This document shows positions 53,830-63,896 of a stretch of 64,000 nt of DNA, in pieces. The translations under genes were made by a program, and so were the position numbers. The stretch is taken from NCBI RefSeq assembly GCF_001580545.1, contig NZ_LRBG01000009.1:62001-126000 (forward strand). The letters run 5' to 3'. Below the pieces are notes generated by a model. It made no database searches, was not told where the DNA came from, and saw only the letters and a program-made list of their open reading frames with translations. Origin of the DNA: Paraburkholderia monticola. GTDB taxonomy: Bacteria > Pseudomonadota > Gammaproteobacteria > Burkholderiales > Burkholderiaceae. Every line of letters starts with the position of its first letter. The stretch's first letter is position 1.

Positions 53830-56544
53830 TTAAGCAGCCAGCAGCGAGCGCAGCACGAACGGCAAAATCCCGCCGTGCTTGTAGTAGTCGACTTCGATCG
53901 GCGTGTCGATACGTAGCAGCACCGGAACGCGCTTGTCGCCGTCCTTGCCGTGGATCACGAGCGTGACTTCCTGTTGCGGCTTGAAGTCGTCGCCGAGGCC
54001 TTCGATGTCGTACGTTTCTTCGCCGGTGATGCCGAGCGACTGCACGCTATCCGAGCCCTTGAACTGCAGCGGCAGCACGCCCATGCCGACGAGGTTCGAA
54101 CGGTGGATACGCTCGAAGCTGCGTGCGACCACGGCCTTCACGCCCAGCAGTTGCGTACCCTTGGCCGCCCAGTCGCGCGACGACCCTGTGCCGTACTCTT
54201 CGCCCGCGAACACGACGGTCGGCGTGCCGGCGTCGATGTACTTCATCGCCGCGTCGTAGATCGACAGCTGTTCGCCGCTCGGCTGGTGAATCGTCAGCCC
54301 GCCTTCGACGCGCGCGCCATCCGCCTTCGCCGGGATCATCAGGTTCTTGATCCGGACGTTCGCGAACGTGCCGCGCATCATCACGTCGTGGTTGCCGCGG
54401 CGCGAGCCGTAGCTGTTGAAGTCGGCCTTCTGCACGCCGTTTTCCTTCAGCCAACGACCTGCCGGCGAGTCTTCCTTGATCGAGCCTGCCGGGCTGATGT
54501 GGTCGGTCGTGACCGAGTCACCGAAGATGCCCAGTGCGCGCGCGCCCGTGACCGGCGGGATGCTGGAGGCCGGCGTCATCGAGAAGTCCTTGCCGAAGAA
54601 CGGCGGCTCGGCGATGTAGGTCGACTTCGGCCAGTCGTAGACCTGGCCTTCTTCGCCCTCGATCTTGCTCCACAGGTCGCCCTTCTTCGTGAGCTGCGAG
54701 TAGTTCTTGCGGAACGCGTCGGCATCCATGGCGTACTTGAGCAGCGCGTTGACTTCGTCGCTGCTCGGCCAGATGTCGCCGAGGTAGATGTCCTTGCCGC
54801 CCTTGCCCTTGCCGACCGGCTCGGTCATCAGGTCACGCGTGATGTTGCCGGCGATCGCGTATGCAACGACGAGCGGCGGCGACGCGAGGAAGTTCGCGCG
54901 AATGTTCGGGTGGATACGCGCCTCGAAGTTGCGGTTGCCCGACAGCACGGCCGCCGCGACGATGTCGTTCTTCGTGATCGCTTCGTTCAGCTCCGGCGTC
55001 AGGTCGCCCGCGTTACCGATACAGGTCGTGCAGCCGTAAGCGGCCAGCGTGAAGCCGAGCTTGTCGAGGTACTTCAGCAGGTCGGTCTTCGTCAGGTATT
55101 CGGTGACGATGCGCGATCCCGGCGCAAGCGAGGTCTTGATGTGCGGGGCGACCGTCAGGCCGGCCTCGACGGCCTTCTTCGCGAGCAGACCGGCGGCCAG
55201 CAGCACGCTCGGGTTCGACGTGTTCGTGCACGACGTGATCGCGGCGATCAGCACGTCGCCGTTTTTCACGTCGACGCCGTTGCTCGTCGTGTATTGCGCG
55301 TCGAGATCCGCAGCCTTCTTCGCGAAGCCGTTTTCAGCGACCGGCTTCGAGAACAGGTCGGTGAAGGTCGACTTCACGTGGCCGATTTCGATGCGGTCCT
55401 GCGGACGCTTCGGGCCTGCCAGCGACGGCGCGACCGTGGCGAGATCCAGCGTGACGACCTTCGTGTAGTCGATGTCGCCATCGGCCGGAATGCCGAACAG
55501 CTCCTGCGCCTTGAAGTAGTTCTCGAACGCCGAGATTTCCGCGTCCGTGCGGCCCGTGCCGTGGAAGAAGTCGATGGTCTTTTCGTCGACCGGGAAGAAG
55601 CCCATCGTCGCGCCGTATTCCGGCGCCATGTTGCCGATCGTCGCGCGATCGGGCACCGACAGCGAGCGCGTGCCTTCGCCGAAGAATTCGACGAACTTGC
55701 CGACGACCTTCTCCTTGCGCAGCAGTTCGGTGATCGTCAGCACGAGGTCGGTTGCGGTCACGCCTTCGATCAGCTTGCCCTTCAGGTGCACACCGACGAC
55801 GTCCGGCGTGAGGAAGTACACCGGCTGGCCGAGCATGCCCGCTTCGGCTTCGATACCGCCCACGCCCCAGCCGACCACGCCGATGCCGTTGATCATCGTC
55901 GTGTGGCTGTCCGTGCCGACCAGCGAATCCGGGTAGTACACGGTGTCCGCGCCGTCGGCCTTCTTGTGCACGCCGCGTGCGAGGTATTCGAGGTTCACCT
56001 GGTGAACGATGCCGACGCCCGGCGGCACGACCTTGAACGTGTCGAATGCCTGCATGCCCCACTTCATGAACTGGTAGCGCTCGTTGTTGCGCTGGAATTC
56101 CAGTTTCATGTTCAGGTCGAGCGCGTTCTTCTCGCGGAAGTGGTCGATCTGCACCGAGTGGTCGACGACGAGGTCCACCGGCACCAGCGGCTCGATCGAC
56201 TTCGGATTCTTGCCGACGGCCTTCGCGACGCCGCGCATCGCGGCGATGTCGGCGAGCAACGGCACGCCGGTGAAGTCCTGCAGCACGACGCGCGACACGA
56301 CGAACGGGATTTCGTCGACCCGAGCCGCGGTCGGCTTCCAGTTCGCGAGTTGCGTGATGTGTTCTTCGGCGATCTTCTTGCCGTCGTAGTTGCGCAGCAC
56401 CGATTCCAGCACGATACGGATCGAGACCGGCAGGCGGTCGATCTTGAGGTTCAGAGCCTTGCCGAGTTGCGGCAGGGAGTAGAACTTGCCTTTGCCGGAA
56501 CCGCTGTCGAATTCCTTGAGCGTTTTGTGGAGGTTGTGGGCCAT
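53830..56544 (-). CDS. acnA: Aconitate hydratase A
   Basis: A 904-residue aconitase (citrate/isocitrate and, in this setting, possibly 2-methylaconitate). Fe-S ligands are the Cys of [14 protein letters not shown] (~438) and the pair in [13 protein letters not shown] (~504 and 507). The substrate-binding arginine loop and the swivel-domain motif [20 protein letters not shown] (~690) are present. It follows prpD by 42 bases and ends with a terminator at 53758; the pair suits both the TCA cycle and methylcitrate isomerisation. Confidence 0.96.
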   Translation of the reverse strand: MAHNLHKTLKEFDSGSGKGKFYSLPQLGKALNLKIDRLPVSIRIVLESVLRNYDGKKIAEEHITQLANWKPTAARVDEIPFVVSRVVLQDFTGVPLLADIAAMRGVAKAVGKNPKSIEPLVPVDLVVDHSVQIDHFREKNALDLNMKLEFQRNNERYQFMKWGMQAFDTFKVVPPGVGIVHQVNLEYLARGVHKKADGADTVYYPDSLVGTDSHTTMINGIGVVGWGVGGIEAEAGMLGQPVYFLTPDVVGVHLKGKLIEGVTATDLVLTITELLRKEKVVGKFVEFFGEGTRSLSVPDRATIGNMAPEYGATMGFFPVDEKTIDFFHGTGRTDAEISAFENYFKAQELFGIPADGDIDYTKVVTLDLATVAPSLAGPKRPQDRIEIGHVKSTFTDLFSKPVAENGFAKKAADLDAQYTTSNGVDVKNGDVLIAAITSCTNTSNPSVLLAAGLLAKKAVEAGLTVAPHIKTSLAPGSRIVTEYLTKTDLLKYLDKLGFTLAAYGCTTCIGNAGDLTPELNEAITKNDIVAAAVLSGNRNFEARIHPNIRANFLASPPLVVAYAIAGNITRDLMTEPVGKGKGGKDIYLGDIWPSSDEVNALLKYAMDADAFRKNYSQLTKKGDLWSKIEGEEGQVYDWPKSTYIAEPPFFGKDFSMTPASSIPPVTGARALGIFGDSVTTDHISPAGSIKEDSPAGRWLKENGVQKADFNSYGSRRGNHDVMMRGTFANVRIKNLMIPAKADGARVEGGLTIHQPSGEQLSIYDAAMKYIDAGTPTVVFAGEEYGTGSSRDWAAKGTQLLGVKAVVARSFERIHRSNLVGMGVLPLQFKGSDSVQSLGITGEETYDIEGLGDDFKPQQEVTLVIHGKDGDKRVPVLLRIDTPIEVDYYKHGGILPFVLRSLLAA

Positions 56545-56586
56545 GGTGTTTTCCTTGGTTTGGATCGCGGAACTACAGTACTTAGC

Positions 56587-58038
56587 CTAGATGACGTACA
56601 GATCGACGTATTCATTGACCGGCGTCGCTTCGAGCTTGGCCTGATCGAGCGATACGCCGAGAATCGCCTGTTGCTGCTTGAGCGGAAAGCGCCGCGCGAG
56701 ATTGGTCTTGAACTTCTCGACCAGCAACGGGATACCGTCTTCGCGACGGCGCTTATGACCGATCGGGTATTCGACTACGACTTCGTCCAACTTCGACCCG
56801 TCGTCGAATTCAATCGTCAGTGCATTGGCGATCGAACGCTTCTCCGGGTCGTGGTAATCCTTCGTGAACTGCGGGTCTTCGACGCATTCCATCTTCGCGC
56901 GCAACCCATCGATGCGCGCGTCCCGCGCCACTGAATCTTCGTAATCGGCGGCGGTGAGACGGCCGAAAATCAGCGGCACCGCAATCATGTACTGAATGCA
57001 GTGATCGCGGTCGGCCGGATTGTTCAGCGGGCCTTTTTTATCGATGATACGAATCGCCGCTTCATGCGTACGAATCGTGATGCGGCGAATGTCTTCGACG
57101 CGCCGCCCCTGCCTGTCGAGCTGCGCATGCAGCGCGAGCGCGGCTTCCACGGCGGTTTGCGCGTGGAACTCGGCCGGAAACGAAATCTTGAACAGCACGT
57201 TTTCCATCACGTACGAGCCATACGGACGCTGGAACTGGAATGCGTTGCCGTTGAACAGCACGTCGTAGAAGCCCCACGTTTTCGCGCTGAGCACCGACGG
57301 ATAGCCCATCTCGCCGGTCTTCGAAATCAGCGCGAGGCGCACGGCGCGCGAGGTCGCGTCGCCGGCGGCCCATGACTTGCGCGAACCGGTGTTCGGCGCG
57401 TGGCGGTAAGTGCGCAGCGCCTGCCCATCGACGAGCGCCTGCGAGACCGCGTTGATCAGCTCGTCGCGCGTGAGGCCGATCAGCTGGCCGACCACCGCGG
57501 TCGACGCGAGCTTGACGAGCAGCACATGATCGAGCCCGACCTTGTTGAACGAGTTTTCGAGCGCGATGCAGCCTTGAATTTCGTGCGCCTTGATCATCGC
57601 GATCAGGACGTCTTTCATCGTCAGCGGCGCTTTGCCCGCTGCGATGGCAGTGCGCGAGAGCCAGTCGGCCGTCGCGAGAATGCCGCCGAGGTTATCCGAC
57701 GGATGACCCCATTCGGCGGCCAGCCAGGTGTCGTTGAAGTCGAGCCAGCGGATCATCGCGCCGATATTGAAGGCGGCTTGAACCGGGTCCAGCTGGAACG
57801 ACGTGCCCGGCACCTTCGCGCCGTTGGGGACGATCGTGCCTGGCACGATTGGTCCCATCAGCTTGGTGCAGGCCGGGTAGGTCAGCGCCTCGAGTCCGCA
57901 ACCGAGCGTGTCGATCAGGCAATGACGCGCGGTTTCCAGCGCGAGCGCGCTGTCGATCCTGTAGTCCAGCACGTAGTCGACGATATCGACCAGGACATTG
58001 TCCGGGTCGGGTCGCACGTTGGAGATCGGGGCGGACAT
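56587..58038 (-). CDS. prpD: 2-methylcitrate dehydratase
   Basis: A 483-residue MmgE/PrpD-family protein that dehydrates 2-methylcitrate in propionate breakdown. The opening [33 protein letters not shown] and the signature [32 protein letters not shown] are diagnostic. The ATG at 58038 fits the family N-terminus ([17 protein letters not shown]). It lies between an MliC-like gene and acnA in the same direction. Confidence 0.95.
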   Translation of the reverse strand: MSAPISNVRPDPDNVLVDIVDYVLDYRIDSALALETARHCLIDTLGCGLEALTYPACTKLMGPIVPGTIVPNGAKVPGTSFQLDPVQAAFNIGAMIRWLDFNDTWLAAEWGHPSDNLGGILATADWLSRTAIAAGKAPLTMKDVLIAMIKAHEIQGCIALENSFNKVGLDHVLLVKLASTAVVGQLIGLTRDELINAVSQALVDGQALRTYRHAPNTGSRKSWAAGDATSRAVRLALISKTGEMGYPSVLSAKTWGFYDVLFNGNAFQFQRPYGSYVMENVLFKISFPAEFHAQTAVEAALALHAQLDRQGRRVEDIRRITIRTHEAAIRIIDKKGPLNNPADRDHCIQYMIAVPLIFGRLTAADYEDSVARDARIDGLRAKMECVEDPQFTKDYHDPEKRSIANALTIEFDDGSKLDEVVVEYPIGHKRRREDGIPLLVEKFKTNLARRFPLKQQQAILGVSLDQAKLEATPVNEYVDLYVI

Positions 58039-58064
58039 CGGAGGGCCTTCCCTGGCGGCAGGTA

Positions 58065-58568
58065 TCAGTTGCCGGTCTTGTTGACTGCGTTCGATTGCGT
58101 TGCAGCCGGCGCGCCCTGTTCCATGGCGACGGTCTTGCATTCGTCGGCGAGACGCGAGCTGTCCTTGTCCTGGAACAGCATCGCCTTGGTCGGGATCACG
58201 ACGAGGTCCATGCCGGTCGCTGCGTCGTGGAAGCGGTCGGCGCCCGTCGTGGTCGTTTCGCGCGGCAGCGTGTAGTTCTTGTTCGCCCAGTGAACCGTGA
58301 CGACCTGGTCACGCTTCATGTCGCCTTTCATTTCGAAAGCAAGGCCGTCTTTGCACGACCACTTTTCAGCGCCTTCCGGGATCGGATCGACCTTCGCTTC
58401 CTTCGTCGGATTCGCCTTGCGCTTGATCAGGCGGCGCGGCTCCGGGCGCTTTGCGACGGCCTTCTTCGTGGTTGTGGTGGCCGTGTCCGCAGCAGTGGCG
58501 TCAGTCGCGACGGACAGCATCGTCGTGGACAGGGCGCCAATCATGGCGGCGATCATCAGCTTTTTCAT
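58065..58568 (-). CDS. Exported MliC-like protein inside the prp cluster
   Basis: A 167-residue periplasmic protein with signal peptide ([14 protein letters not shown].. to ATA near residue 26). The mature part, [14 protein letters not shown].. [22 protein letters not shown].. ADECKTVA, matches the pattern of C-type lysozyme inhibitors (MliC/PliC): an N- and C-terminal Cys pair, a central TGAxRF-like segment and aromatic-flanked strands. The tail after the second Cys is disordered. It sits, 26 bases from prpD and 102 from prpC, between two cytoplasmic enzymes. Lysozyme inhibition is family-based inference. Confidence 0.6.
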   Translation of the reverse strand: MKKLMIAAMIGALSTTMLSVATDATAADTATTTTKKAVAKRPEPRRLIKRKANPTKEAKVDPIPEGAEKWSCKDGLAFEMKGDMKRDQVVTVHWANKNYTLPRETTTTGADRFHDAATGMDLVVIPTKAMLFQDKDSSRLADECKTVAMEQGAPAATQSNAVNKTGN

Positions 58569-58670
58569 GGAGAAAACCTTTCTATCTAGAATCAGTTAAA
58601 CAGTGCGCGGACGACCGGTCCGGCGGCCGCGCGGGCTGAACTGCACGCGCTGTGGAGCGCACAGCGACCG

Positions 58671-59858
58671 CTATTTTCTCCTATTTATCGGCACGTACTT
58701 TAAATTCTCGGGTCCGGTGTAGTTCGCGCTCGGACGAATGATCTTGTTGTCGACGCGCTGCTCGATGATGTGCGCGCTCCAGCCGGCCGTACGCGAGATC
58801 ACGAACAGCGGCGTGAACATCGCGGTCGGCACGCCCATCATGTGATACGACACCGCGCTGAACCAGTCGAGGTTCGGGAACATCTTCTTCGCATCCCACA
58901 TGACCGATTCGAGCCGCTCGGCGATCGAGAACAGCTTGGTGTTGCCCGCCTTGTTCGAGAGATTCTTCGCGACTTCCTTGATGACCTTGTTGCGCGGGTC
59001 CGAGATCGTGTACACCGGATGGCCGAAGCCGATCACGACTTCCTTGTTCTCGACGCGGCGGCGGATGTCGGCTTCCGCTTCGTCCGGCGTCTGGTAGCGC
59101 GACTGGATCTCGAACGCGACTTCATTGGCGCCGCCGTGCTTCGGGCCGCGCAGCGCGCCGATCGCACCGGTGATCGCCGAATAGATGTCCGAGCCCGTGC
59201 CCGCGATCACGCGGCCGGTGAACGTCGAGGCGTTGAACTCGTGCTCCGCGTACAGGTTCAGTGACACGTGCATCGCGTCGACCCACGCCTTCGACGGCTC
59301 GACGCCGTGCAGCAGATGCAGGAAATGGCCGCCGATCGAATCGTCGTCGGTTTCGACCTCGATGCGCTTGCCGTTGTGCGAGTAGTGGTACCAGTACAGC
59401 AGCATCGAGCCGAGCGAGGCCATCAGCTTGTCGGCGATGTCGCGCGCGCCGGGCAGGTTGTGGTCGTCCTTTTCGGGCAGCACGGTGCCGAGCACCGATA
59501 CGCCGGTGCGCATCACGTCCATCGGATGCGCGGCGGCCGGAATCCATTCGAGCGCGGCCTTCACGTTCGCGGGCAGGCCACGCATCGATTTCAGCTTCGT
59601 TTTGTACGCGGTCAGTTCGGCCTGGGTCGGCAGCTTGCCGTGGACCAGCAGATGGGCGATCTCTTCGAATTCGCACGCGCTGGCGATGTCCAGAATGTCG
59701 TAGCCGCGATAGTGCAGATCGTTGCCGGTCTTGCCGACCGTGCACAGCGCGGTGTTGCCCGCGGTCACGCCGGACAGCGCGACGGATTTCTTAGGTTTGA
59801 AGCCGCTTTGCGTTTCGTTGCCGCCTGTTGCGCCAGCCGCTTGCGTCGTCTCGCTCAT
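58671..59858 (-). CDS. prpC: 2-methylcitrate synthase
   Basis: A 395-residue citrate-synthase-type enzyme, short as methylcitrate synthases are. Catalytic His lie in [16 protein letters not shown] and [10 protein letters not shown], the Asp in [18 protein letters not shown] (neighbouring residues), and the [12 protein letters not shown] loop binds the substrate. It condenses propionyl-CoA with oxaloacetate. Part of the minus-strand run from a CitE-like lyase to acnA; TCA-cycle citrate synthase is probably beyond the window after sdhB. Confidence 0.95.
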   Translation of the reverse strand: MSETTQAAGATGGNETQSGFKPKKSVALSGVTAGNTALCTVGKTGNDLHYRGYDILDIASACEFEEIAHLLVHGKLPTQAELTAYKTKLKSMRGLPANVKAALEWIPAAAHPMDVMRTGVSVLGTVLPEKDDHNLPGARDIADKLMASLGSMLLYWYHYSHNGKRIEVETDDDSIGGHFLHLLHGVEPSKAWVDAMHVSLNLYAEHEFNASTFTGRVIAGTGSDIYSAITGAIGALRGPKHGGANEVAFEIQSRYQTPDEAEADIRRRVENKEVVIGFGHPVYTISDPRNKVIKEVAKNLSNKAGNTKLFSIAERLESVMWDAKKMFPNLDWFSAVSYHMMGVPTAMFTPLFVISRTAGWSAHIIEQRVDNKIIRPSANYTGPENLKYVPINRRK

Positions 59859-59933
59859 CTCCCGCCTTCTCCTGTGTGCCGGCTCATCACTGCAGTTTAA
59901 TTCGCGTCGCTTAAAGCGCGTCGCCCGTGCCGC

Positions 59934-60941
59934 CTACCGTCCGTTAGCGCCTACTTTCTCAAACAGCGGCGCCGCTTCGTGCGGAACAGCCCGGCCGGTG
60001 GTTTGCGCGCGGCGCAGCACCGACCAGTAATAGCGGTAGCTCGCGCGGTCGTGCAGCGTATCGCCGTGACGCGTCGGGCCCCAATGCGCGGATTGCGCGG
60101 CCAGCAGGATTTCGGTGGCAGTCGCGATTTCTTCGTCGCGCGGCGCGAACGCGGCGACGATCGCTTCGATCTGCGCCGGGTGGATGCTCCACATGCGCGT
60201 ATAGCCGAACTCGTTGCGGGCGCGCTGCGCGTCGTTGGCGACCACGCTCATGTCGCGCACTTCGGTACTGACGTTGTGCGACGGCACTTTGCCGTACGCA
60301 TGACAGGCCGCCGAAATCTCGAGTTTCGCGCGCCGCACGAGCGGATGATCGAACTGGCCCGGCGAGCGCATCGCGGTATCGGGGATCGCGCCGTCGTGCG
60401 CGGAGACGAAGTCCATCAGACCGAAGCTCAGCGCCTCGACACCCGGCAGCGCGGCCAGCTCGAAGACGCGCGTGAGCGCCCCGTGGGTTTCGACCAGCAG
60501 TTGCACGGGCACCGGCTGCGCGAGGCCGAGCTCGCGCCGCGTCGCCTCGATGAACGCGATCATTTCGGCGGCATCGTGGACGTTGCGGATTTTTGGCAGT
60601 GTGATGTAAGCGGGTGCTCGCTTCGCGGCGCGCAGAATCAGGCGCACGTCGTCGCGCCAGTGTGCGTGAGCAAAGTCGTGGATGCGCACGCCCACCCGGC
60701 CGAAGCGGTCATGCTCGCCGCCCAGCAGCGATGCGACCAGTTCCGCGTGCTCGGCCTCGCGGCCGACCTGCGCGCCGTCTTCGCAATCGAGCGTGATATC
60801 GAACACCGGGCCGAGTTGCTGCTGCAACGCGAGCGATTTCAGCATCAGCTTTTCGCTGCCCGCGTAGTGATCGGCGGCAGGCAACACAGCAGGCGGCGCT
60901 TCGCCGTCAAAGAGCACTTCGGCGGGTGTGAGAACGCGCAT
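59934..60941 (-). CDS. HpcH/HpaI (CitE-like) aldolase/lyase
   Basis: A 335-residue TIM-barrel lyase of the CitE-like group (malyl-CoA, beta-methylmalyl-CoA or citramalyl-CoA lyases). The metal site is in DITLDCEDGAQVGREAEHAE (~55-75, Asp/Glu), and the mid-barrel signature is VQLLVETHGALTRVFEL (~175), with EALSFGLMDFVSAHDG afterwards. The start at 60941 avoids a low-complexity upstream extension. Standing in front of prpC and prpD it may take part in propionate or methylmalyl metabolism; substrate not provable from sequence. Confidence 0.85.
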   Translation of the reverse strand: MRVLTPAEVLFDGEAPPAVLPAADHYAGSEKLMLKSLALQQQLGPVFDITLDCEDGAQVGREAEHAELVASLLGGEHDRFGRVGVRIHDFAHAHWRDDVRLILRAAKRAPAYITLPKIRNVHDAAEMIAFIEATRRELGLAQPVPVQLLVETHGALTRVFELAALPGVEALSFGLMDFVSAHDGAIPDTAMRSPGQFDHPLVRRAKLEISAACHAYGKVPSHNVSTEVRDMSVVANDAQRARNEFGYTRMWSIHPAQIEAIVAAFAPRDEEIATATEILLAAQSAHWGPTRHGDTLHDRASYRYYWSVLRRAQTTGRAVPHEAAPLFEKVGANGR

Positions 60942-61073
60942 CTTCGGCGTGTGGGGCGTGGTGAGAATTAGGGGGAATCGGATTCGGGCGTGCTCTGCGC
61001 GAGTGCCGACGGGCACCGGCAAAGCACGTTCGAATCAGAGGCGAATGGCGATGTTCGCAAGGCCATTCGCACG

Positions 61074-61117
61074 AAAAAAACCGGAACCCGCCGCGCTGAC
61101 GCTTCGGAGTTCCGGTT
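61074..61117 (-). terminator. Intrinsic terminator of mdh
   Basis: On the minus strand AACCGGAAC and GTTCCGGTT (9-bp stem) enclose a 21-base loop, followed by seven T. It lies just after the mdh stop, separating mdh from the lyase gene. Confidence 0.75.
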
Positions 61118-61133
61118 CATCCGCATTCGGTGC

Positions 61134-62117
61134 TTAGCCGAGCAGGTGCTGAACGCCTTCGCGCTCTTCCAGCAGTTCCTGCAGCGTGCCGTCCATCTTT
61201 TCGCGCGAGAACGCGTCGATTGCCAGACCTTCGACGCGCTTGTACTCGCCGTTTTCGCAGGTCACCGGCACGCCGTAGATGATGTCTTCAGGGATGCCGT
61301 ACGAGCCGTCCGACGGGATACCCATCGTGACCCACTTGCCGTTCGTGCCGAGCACCCAGTCGCGCACGTGGTCGATCGCAGCGTTAGCCGCCGATGCCGC
61401 CGACGACAGGCCGCGCGCTTCGATGATCGCCGCGCCGCGCTTGCCGACGGTCGGGATGAACGTGTTGCGGTTCCATTCTTCGTCGTTGATCAGCTTGGTC
61501 AGGTCCTGACCTTCAGCCGTTGCGACGCGAAAGTCCGGGTACATGGTCGGCGAGTGGTTGCCCCACACGGCGAGCTTTTCGATCGACGCGACCGGCTTGC
61601 CCGACTTGGCGGCCAGTTGCGACAGCGCGCGGTTGTGGTCCAGACGCAGCATGGCGGTGAAGTTCTTCTTCGGCAGATCCGGCGCCGACTTCATCGCGAT
61701 ATACGCGTTCGTGTTGGCCGGGTTGCCGACCACCAGCACCTTCACGTCGCGGCTGGCGACGTCGTTCAGCGCCTTGCCTTGAACCGTGAAGATTTCGGCG
61801 TTGGCCGACAGCAGATCCTTACGCTCCATGCCCTTCGAACGCGGACGCGCGCCGACGAGCAGTGCGATGTCGGCGTCCTTGAACGCGACCTTCGGGTCGT
61901 CCGTGATCACGACGCCCGACAGCAGCGGGAATGCGCAATCATCCAGTTCCATCACGACGCCTTTGACGGCGGCTTGCGCTTGCGGCAGATCGAGCAGCTG
62001 CAGGATCACCGGCTGGTCCTTGCCGAGCAGGTCGCCATTGGCGATGCGGAACAGCAGGGAGTAAGCGATTTGACCTGCGGCGCCGGTGACGGCAACGCGC
62101 TTTGCGGGCTTAGCCAT
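61134..62117 (-). CDS. mdh: Malate dehydrogenase
   Basis: A 327-residue NAD-dependent malate dehydrogenase (family ~327). NAD fold [15 protein letters not shown] (~9-23), substrate Arg region [14 protein letters not shown] (~93), [11 protein letters not shown] (~127) and the catalytic His in [12 protein letters not shown] (~188). GGAGATTT precedes the ATG. A good sigma-70 promoter on this strand lies at 62407-62435, giving a leader of about 280 bases. Divergent from gntR. Confidence 0.97.
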
Positions 62118-62147
62118 TGAGAAATCTCCAGGACGATGCGTTAGACG

Positions 62148-62160
62148 CTAGGGAAAACGC
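62148..62160. promoter_or_regulatory. CTAGGGAAAACGC motif in the mdh leader
   Basis: CTAGGGAAAACGC, about 31 bases from the mdh start, matches the left half of the CTAGGGAAAACCCTAG consensus; its partner lies at 62473 on the other side of the divergent gap. Confidence 0.45.
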
Positions 62161-62406
62161 CATTCTATATGCGCGTTCAGCGAAGCGTTATGAAACACGG
62201 CGGATTTCACTGTTCGCGTGCGGCTCGGAATGTGCCGAGGCCGGGCGGCGCGCTGTGACAAGTCCGCCATGCCGGAAATCTGTACTGCCGAGCGGGACGG
62301 GATGGCCCAAGGCTCGCGCCGGGCATGGTGCAGAGTGGTTGCCGGAGCGTCGCGGCGCTGCATCAAACAGGCGCCGCAAAAACCCGCAAACCCTTGCTCG
62401 ACAAGG

Positions 62407-62435
62407 AGTGTAGGAGTCGAAACCGACAAAGTCAA
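62407..62435 (-). promoter_or_regulatory. Predicted sigma-70 promoter of mdh
   Basis: -35 TTGACT (62435-62430), a 17-base spacer and -10 TACACT (62412-62407), reading toward mdh. The spacing is ideal. Confidence 0.7.
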
Positions 62436-62446
62436 CCGTATCTTAT

Positions 62447-62460
62447 GTCTTATATAAGAC
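62447..62460. promoter_or_regulatory. GTCTTATATAAGAC palindrome, probable GntR operator
   Basis: A perfect 14-bp palindrome of the GT-N-AC type used by HutC-subfamily GntR regulators, 12 bases beyond the mdh -35 and overlapping a possible -10 (TATAAG, 62453-62458) of gntR. Confidence 0.7.
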
Positions 62461-62472
62461 ACATCTATCGAC

Positions 62473-62485
62473 GGGAAAACCCTAG
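62473..62485. promoter_or_regulatory. GGGAAAACCCTAG motif in the gntR leader
   Basis: GGGAAAACCCTAG is the right half of the CTAGGGAAAACCCTAG consensus, 33 bases before the gntR start. Confidence 0.45.
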
Positions 62486-62518
62486 ACGTCCCCCAGCCCT
62501 TTATGATGAAATGCGCGC

Positions 62519-63319
62519 ATGAATTCGAACCCGGCGAATCCTGTGAACCCGAATGGCCAGGGGGCCGCGGGCGAAGCTGTATCCGCTGTCGCTCCCGCTG
62601 CGTCGCCTACTTTCAGCCCCTTGTATCAGCAGATCAAAGGCTTGATTACGCAGAGCCTCGAAAGCGGTGAATGGAAGCCGGGCGAGATCATTCCCAGTGA
62701 AGTCGAACTGGCCGCGCGTTTCAAGGTGAGTCAAGGCACCGTGCGCAAAGCGATCGACGAACTGGCCGCCGACAACCTGCTGGTACGCCGCCAGGGCAAG
62801 GGCACGTTCGTTGCGACGCACAACGAAGAACGCGCGCAGTTCCGCTTCCTGAGGCTGCTCGCCGACGACGGCGCCGAGCATCCGCACGTGAGCCGCCTGC
62901 TCGAATGCCGGCGCCTGCGCGCCTCGGCGGAGATCGCCCGGCAGCTCGATCTGAAGCCGGCCGACCCGGTCGTGCTGATCAAGCGTTTGCTGCAGTTCGA
63001 CGGCGAAGTCACCGTGCTCGACGAGATCTGGCTGCCCGGCGCCGTGTTCCGCGGACTCACGCTCGAGCGCTTGTCGGAGTACAAGGGTCCTCTGTACGCG
63101 ATGTTCGAGACGGAATTCGGCACCCGCATGATTCGCGCGACGGAAAAAATCCGCGCGGTCGCGGCGGAGCCTTCCGTGGCGGACCTGCTGCATGTACCGG
63201 CAGGTTTTCCGTTGCTCTCGGTCGAACGCGTGTCCTATACCTATGGGGACCGGCCGGTCGAAGTCCGGCGAGGTTGGTATGTCACAACCGGGTATTACTA
63301 TCAGAACGATCTGAGCTGA
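62519..63319 (+). CDS. GntR-family regulator, HutC subfamily
   Basis: A 266-residue regulator with an N-terminal winged helix (~32-103, PLYQQIKGLITQSLESGEWK, FKVSQGTVRKAIDELAADNL, GKGTFVATH) and a C-terminal UTRA effector domain (~115-260). The first ~30 residues are Asn/Pro/Ala-rich and unstructured, and no strong Shine-Dalgarno precedes the ATG. It lies between mdh and the sdh genes, so control of TCA-cycle genes is likely; its own operator probably is the palindrome at 62447. Confidence 0.9.
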   Translation: MNSNPANPVNPNGQGAAGEAVSAVAPAASPTFSPLYQQIKGLITQSLESGEWKPGEIIPSEVELAARFKVSQGTVRKAIDELAADNLLVRRQGKGTFVATHNEERAQFRFLRLLADDGAEHPHVSRLLECRRLRASAEIARQLDLKPADPVVLIKRLLQFDGEVTVLDEIWLPGAVFRGLTLERLSEYKGPLYAMFETEFGTRMIRATEKIRAVAAEPSVADLLHVPAGFPLLSVERVSYTYGDRPVEVRRGWYVTTGYYYQNDLS

Positions 63320-63476
63320 ATCGGGCTGGAACGAGGCGCGGCGTCCCACACGCGTGCCGATCGGAAGGCGCTTTCATGGCGCGCGCAGCACAGGACCTAC
63401 GGTGGTTTTCGCTGCAGCGCGATATAAAAAGGCGCTAAAATTGCGGATTAGTGTGACTACATAGTAGGGGTCTAGC

Positions 63477-63893
63477 ATGGCAGAAGCCGTAAAAAAACCG
63501 AGGCCGGAATTCCGGAACATCGGTATTGGGCAAATATTGACGGCATACCGTCTCCCGCTGGCGGGGCGTGTGTCGATCCTGCATCGCGTGAGCGGTGCCC
63601 TGTTGTTTCTCTTCCTTCCGTTCCTGCTGTTCCTCTTCGATCAGAGCCTGACTTCCGAGCTGAGCTTCGAAGTCTTCAAGGGCTTCCTCTCCAACATCAT
63701 CGTCAAGCTGATCACGCTGGTTCTCGCGTGGGCCTTCCTGTTCCATTTCTGCGCCGGCATCCGTCACCTCGTGATGGATACCAATCACGATGCGGTGTCG
63801 AAAGAGAAGGGCAAGTCGACCTCCGTCGTCGTGTTGGTCGTGTCGTCGCTGCTCACCATCGCGTTCGCGGCAAAACTGTTCGGAGCATTCTAA
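63477..63893 (+). CDS. sdhC: Succinate dehydrogenase cytochrome b556 subunit
   Basis: A 138-residue membrane anchor of complex II with three hydrophobic helices (from ~35: GRVSILHRVSGALLFLFLPF). The His of HRVSGALLF and of LFHFCAGIRHLVMD are the probable haem b ligand and quinone-site residues. GTAGGGG lies before the ATG. TAAAAT at 63436-63441 could be its -10. sdhD follows after three bases. Confidence 0.95.
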   Translation: MAEAVKKPRPEFRNIGIGQILTAYRLPLAGRVSILHRVSGALLFLFLPFLLFLFDQSLTSELSFEVFKGFLSNIIVKLITLVLAWAFLFHFCAGIRHLVMDTNHDAVSKEKGKSTSVVVLVVSSLLTIAFAAKLFGAF

Positions 63894-63896
63894 AAA

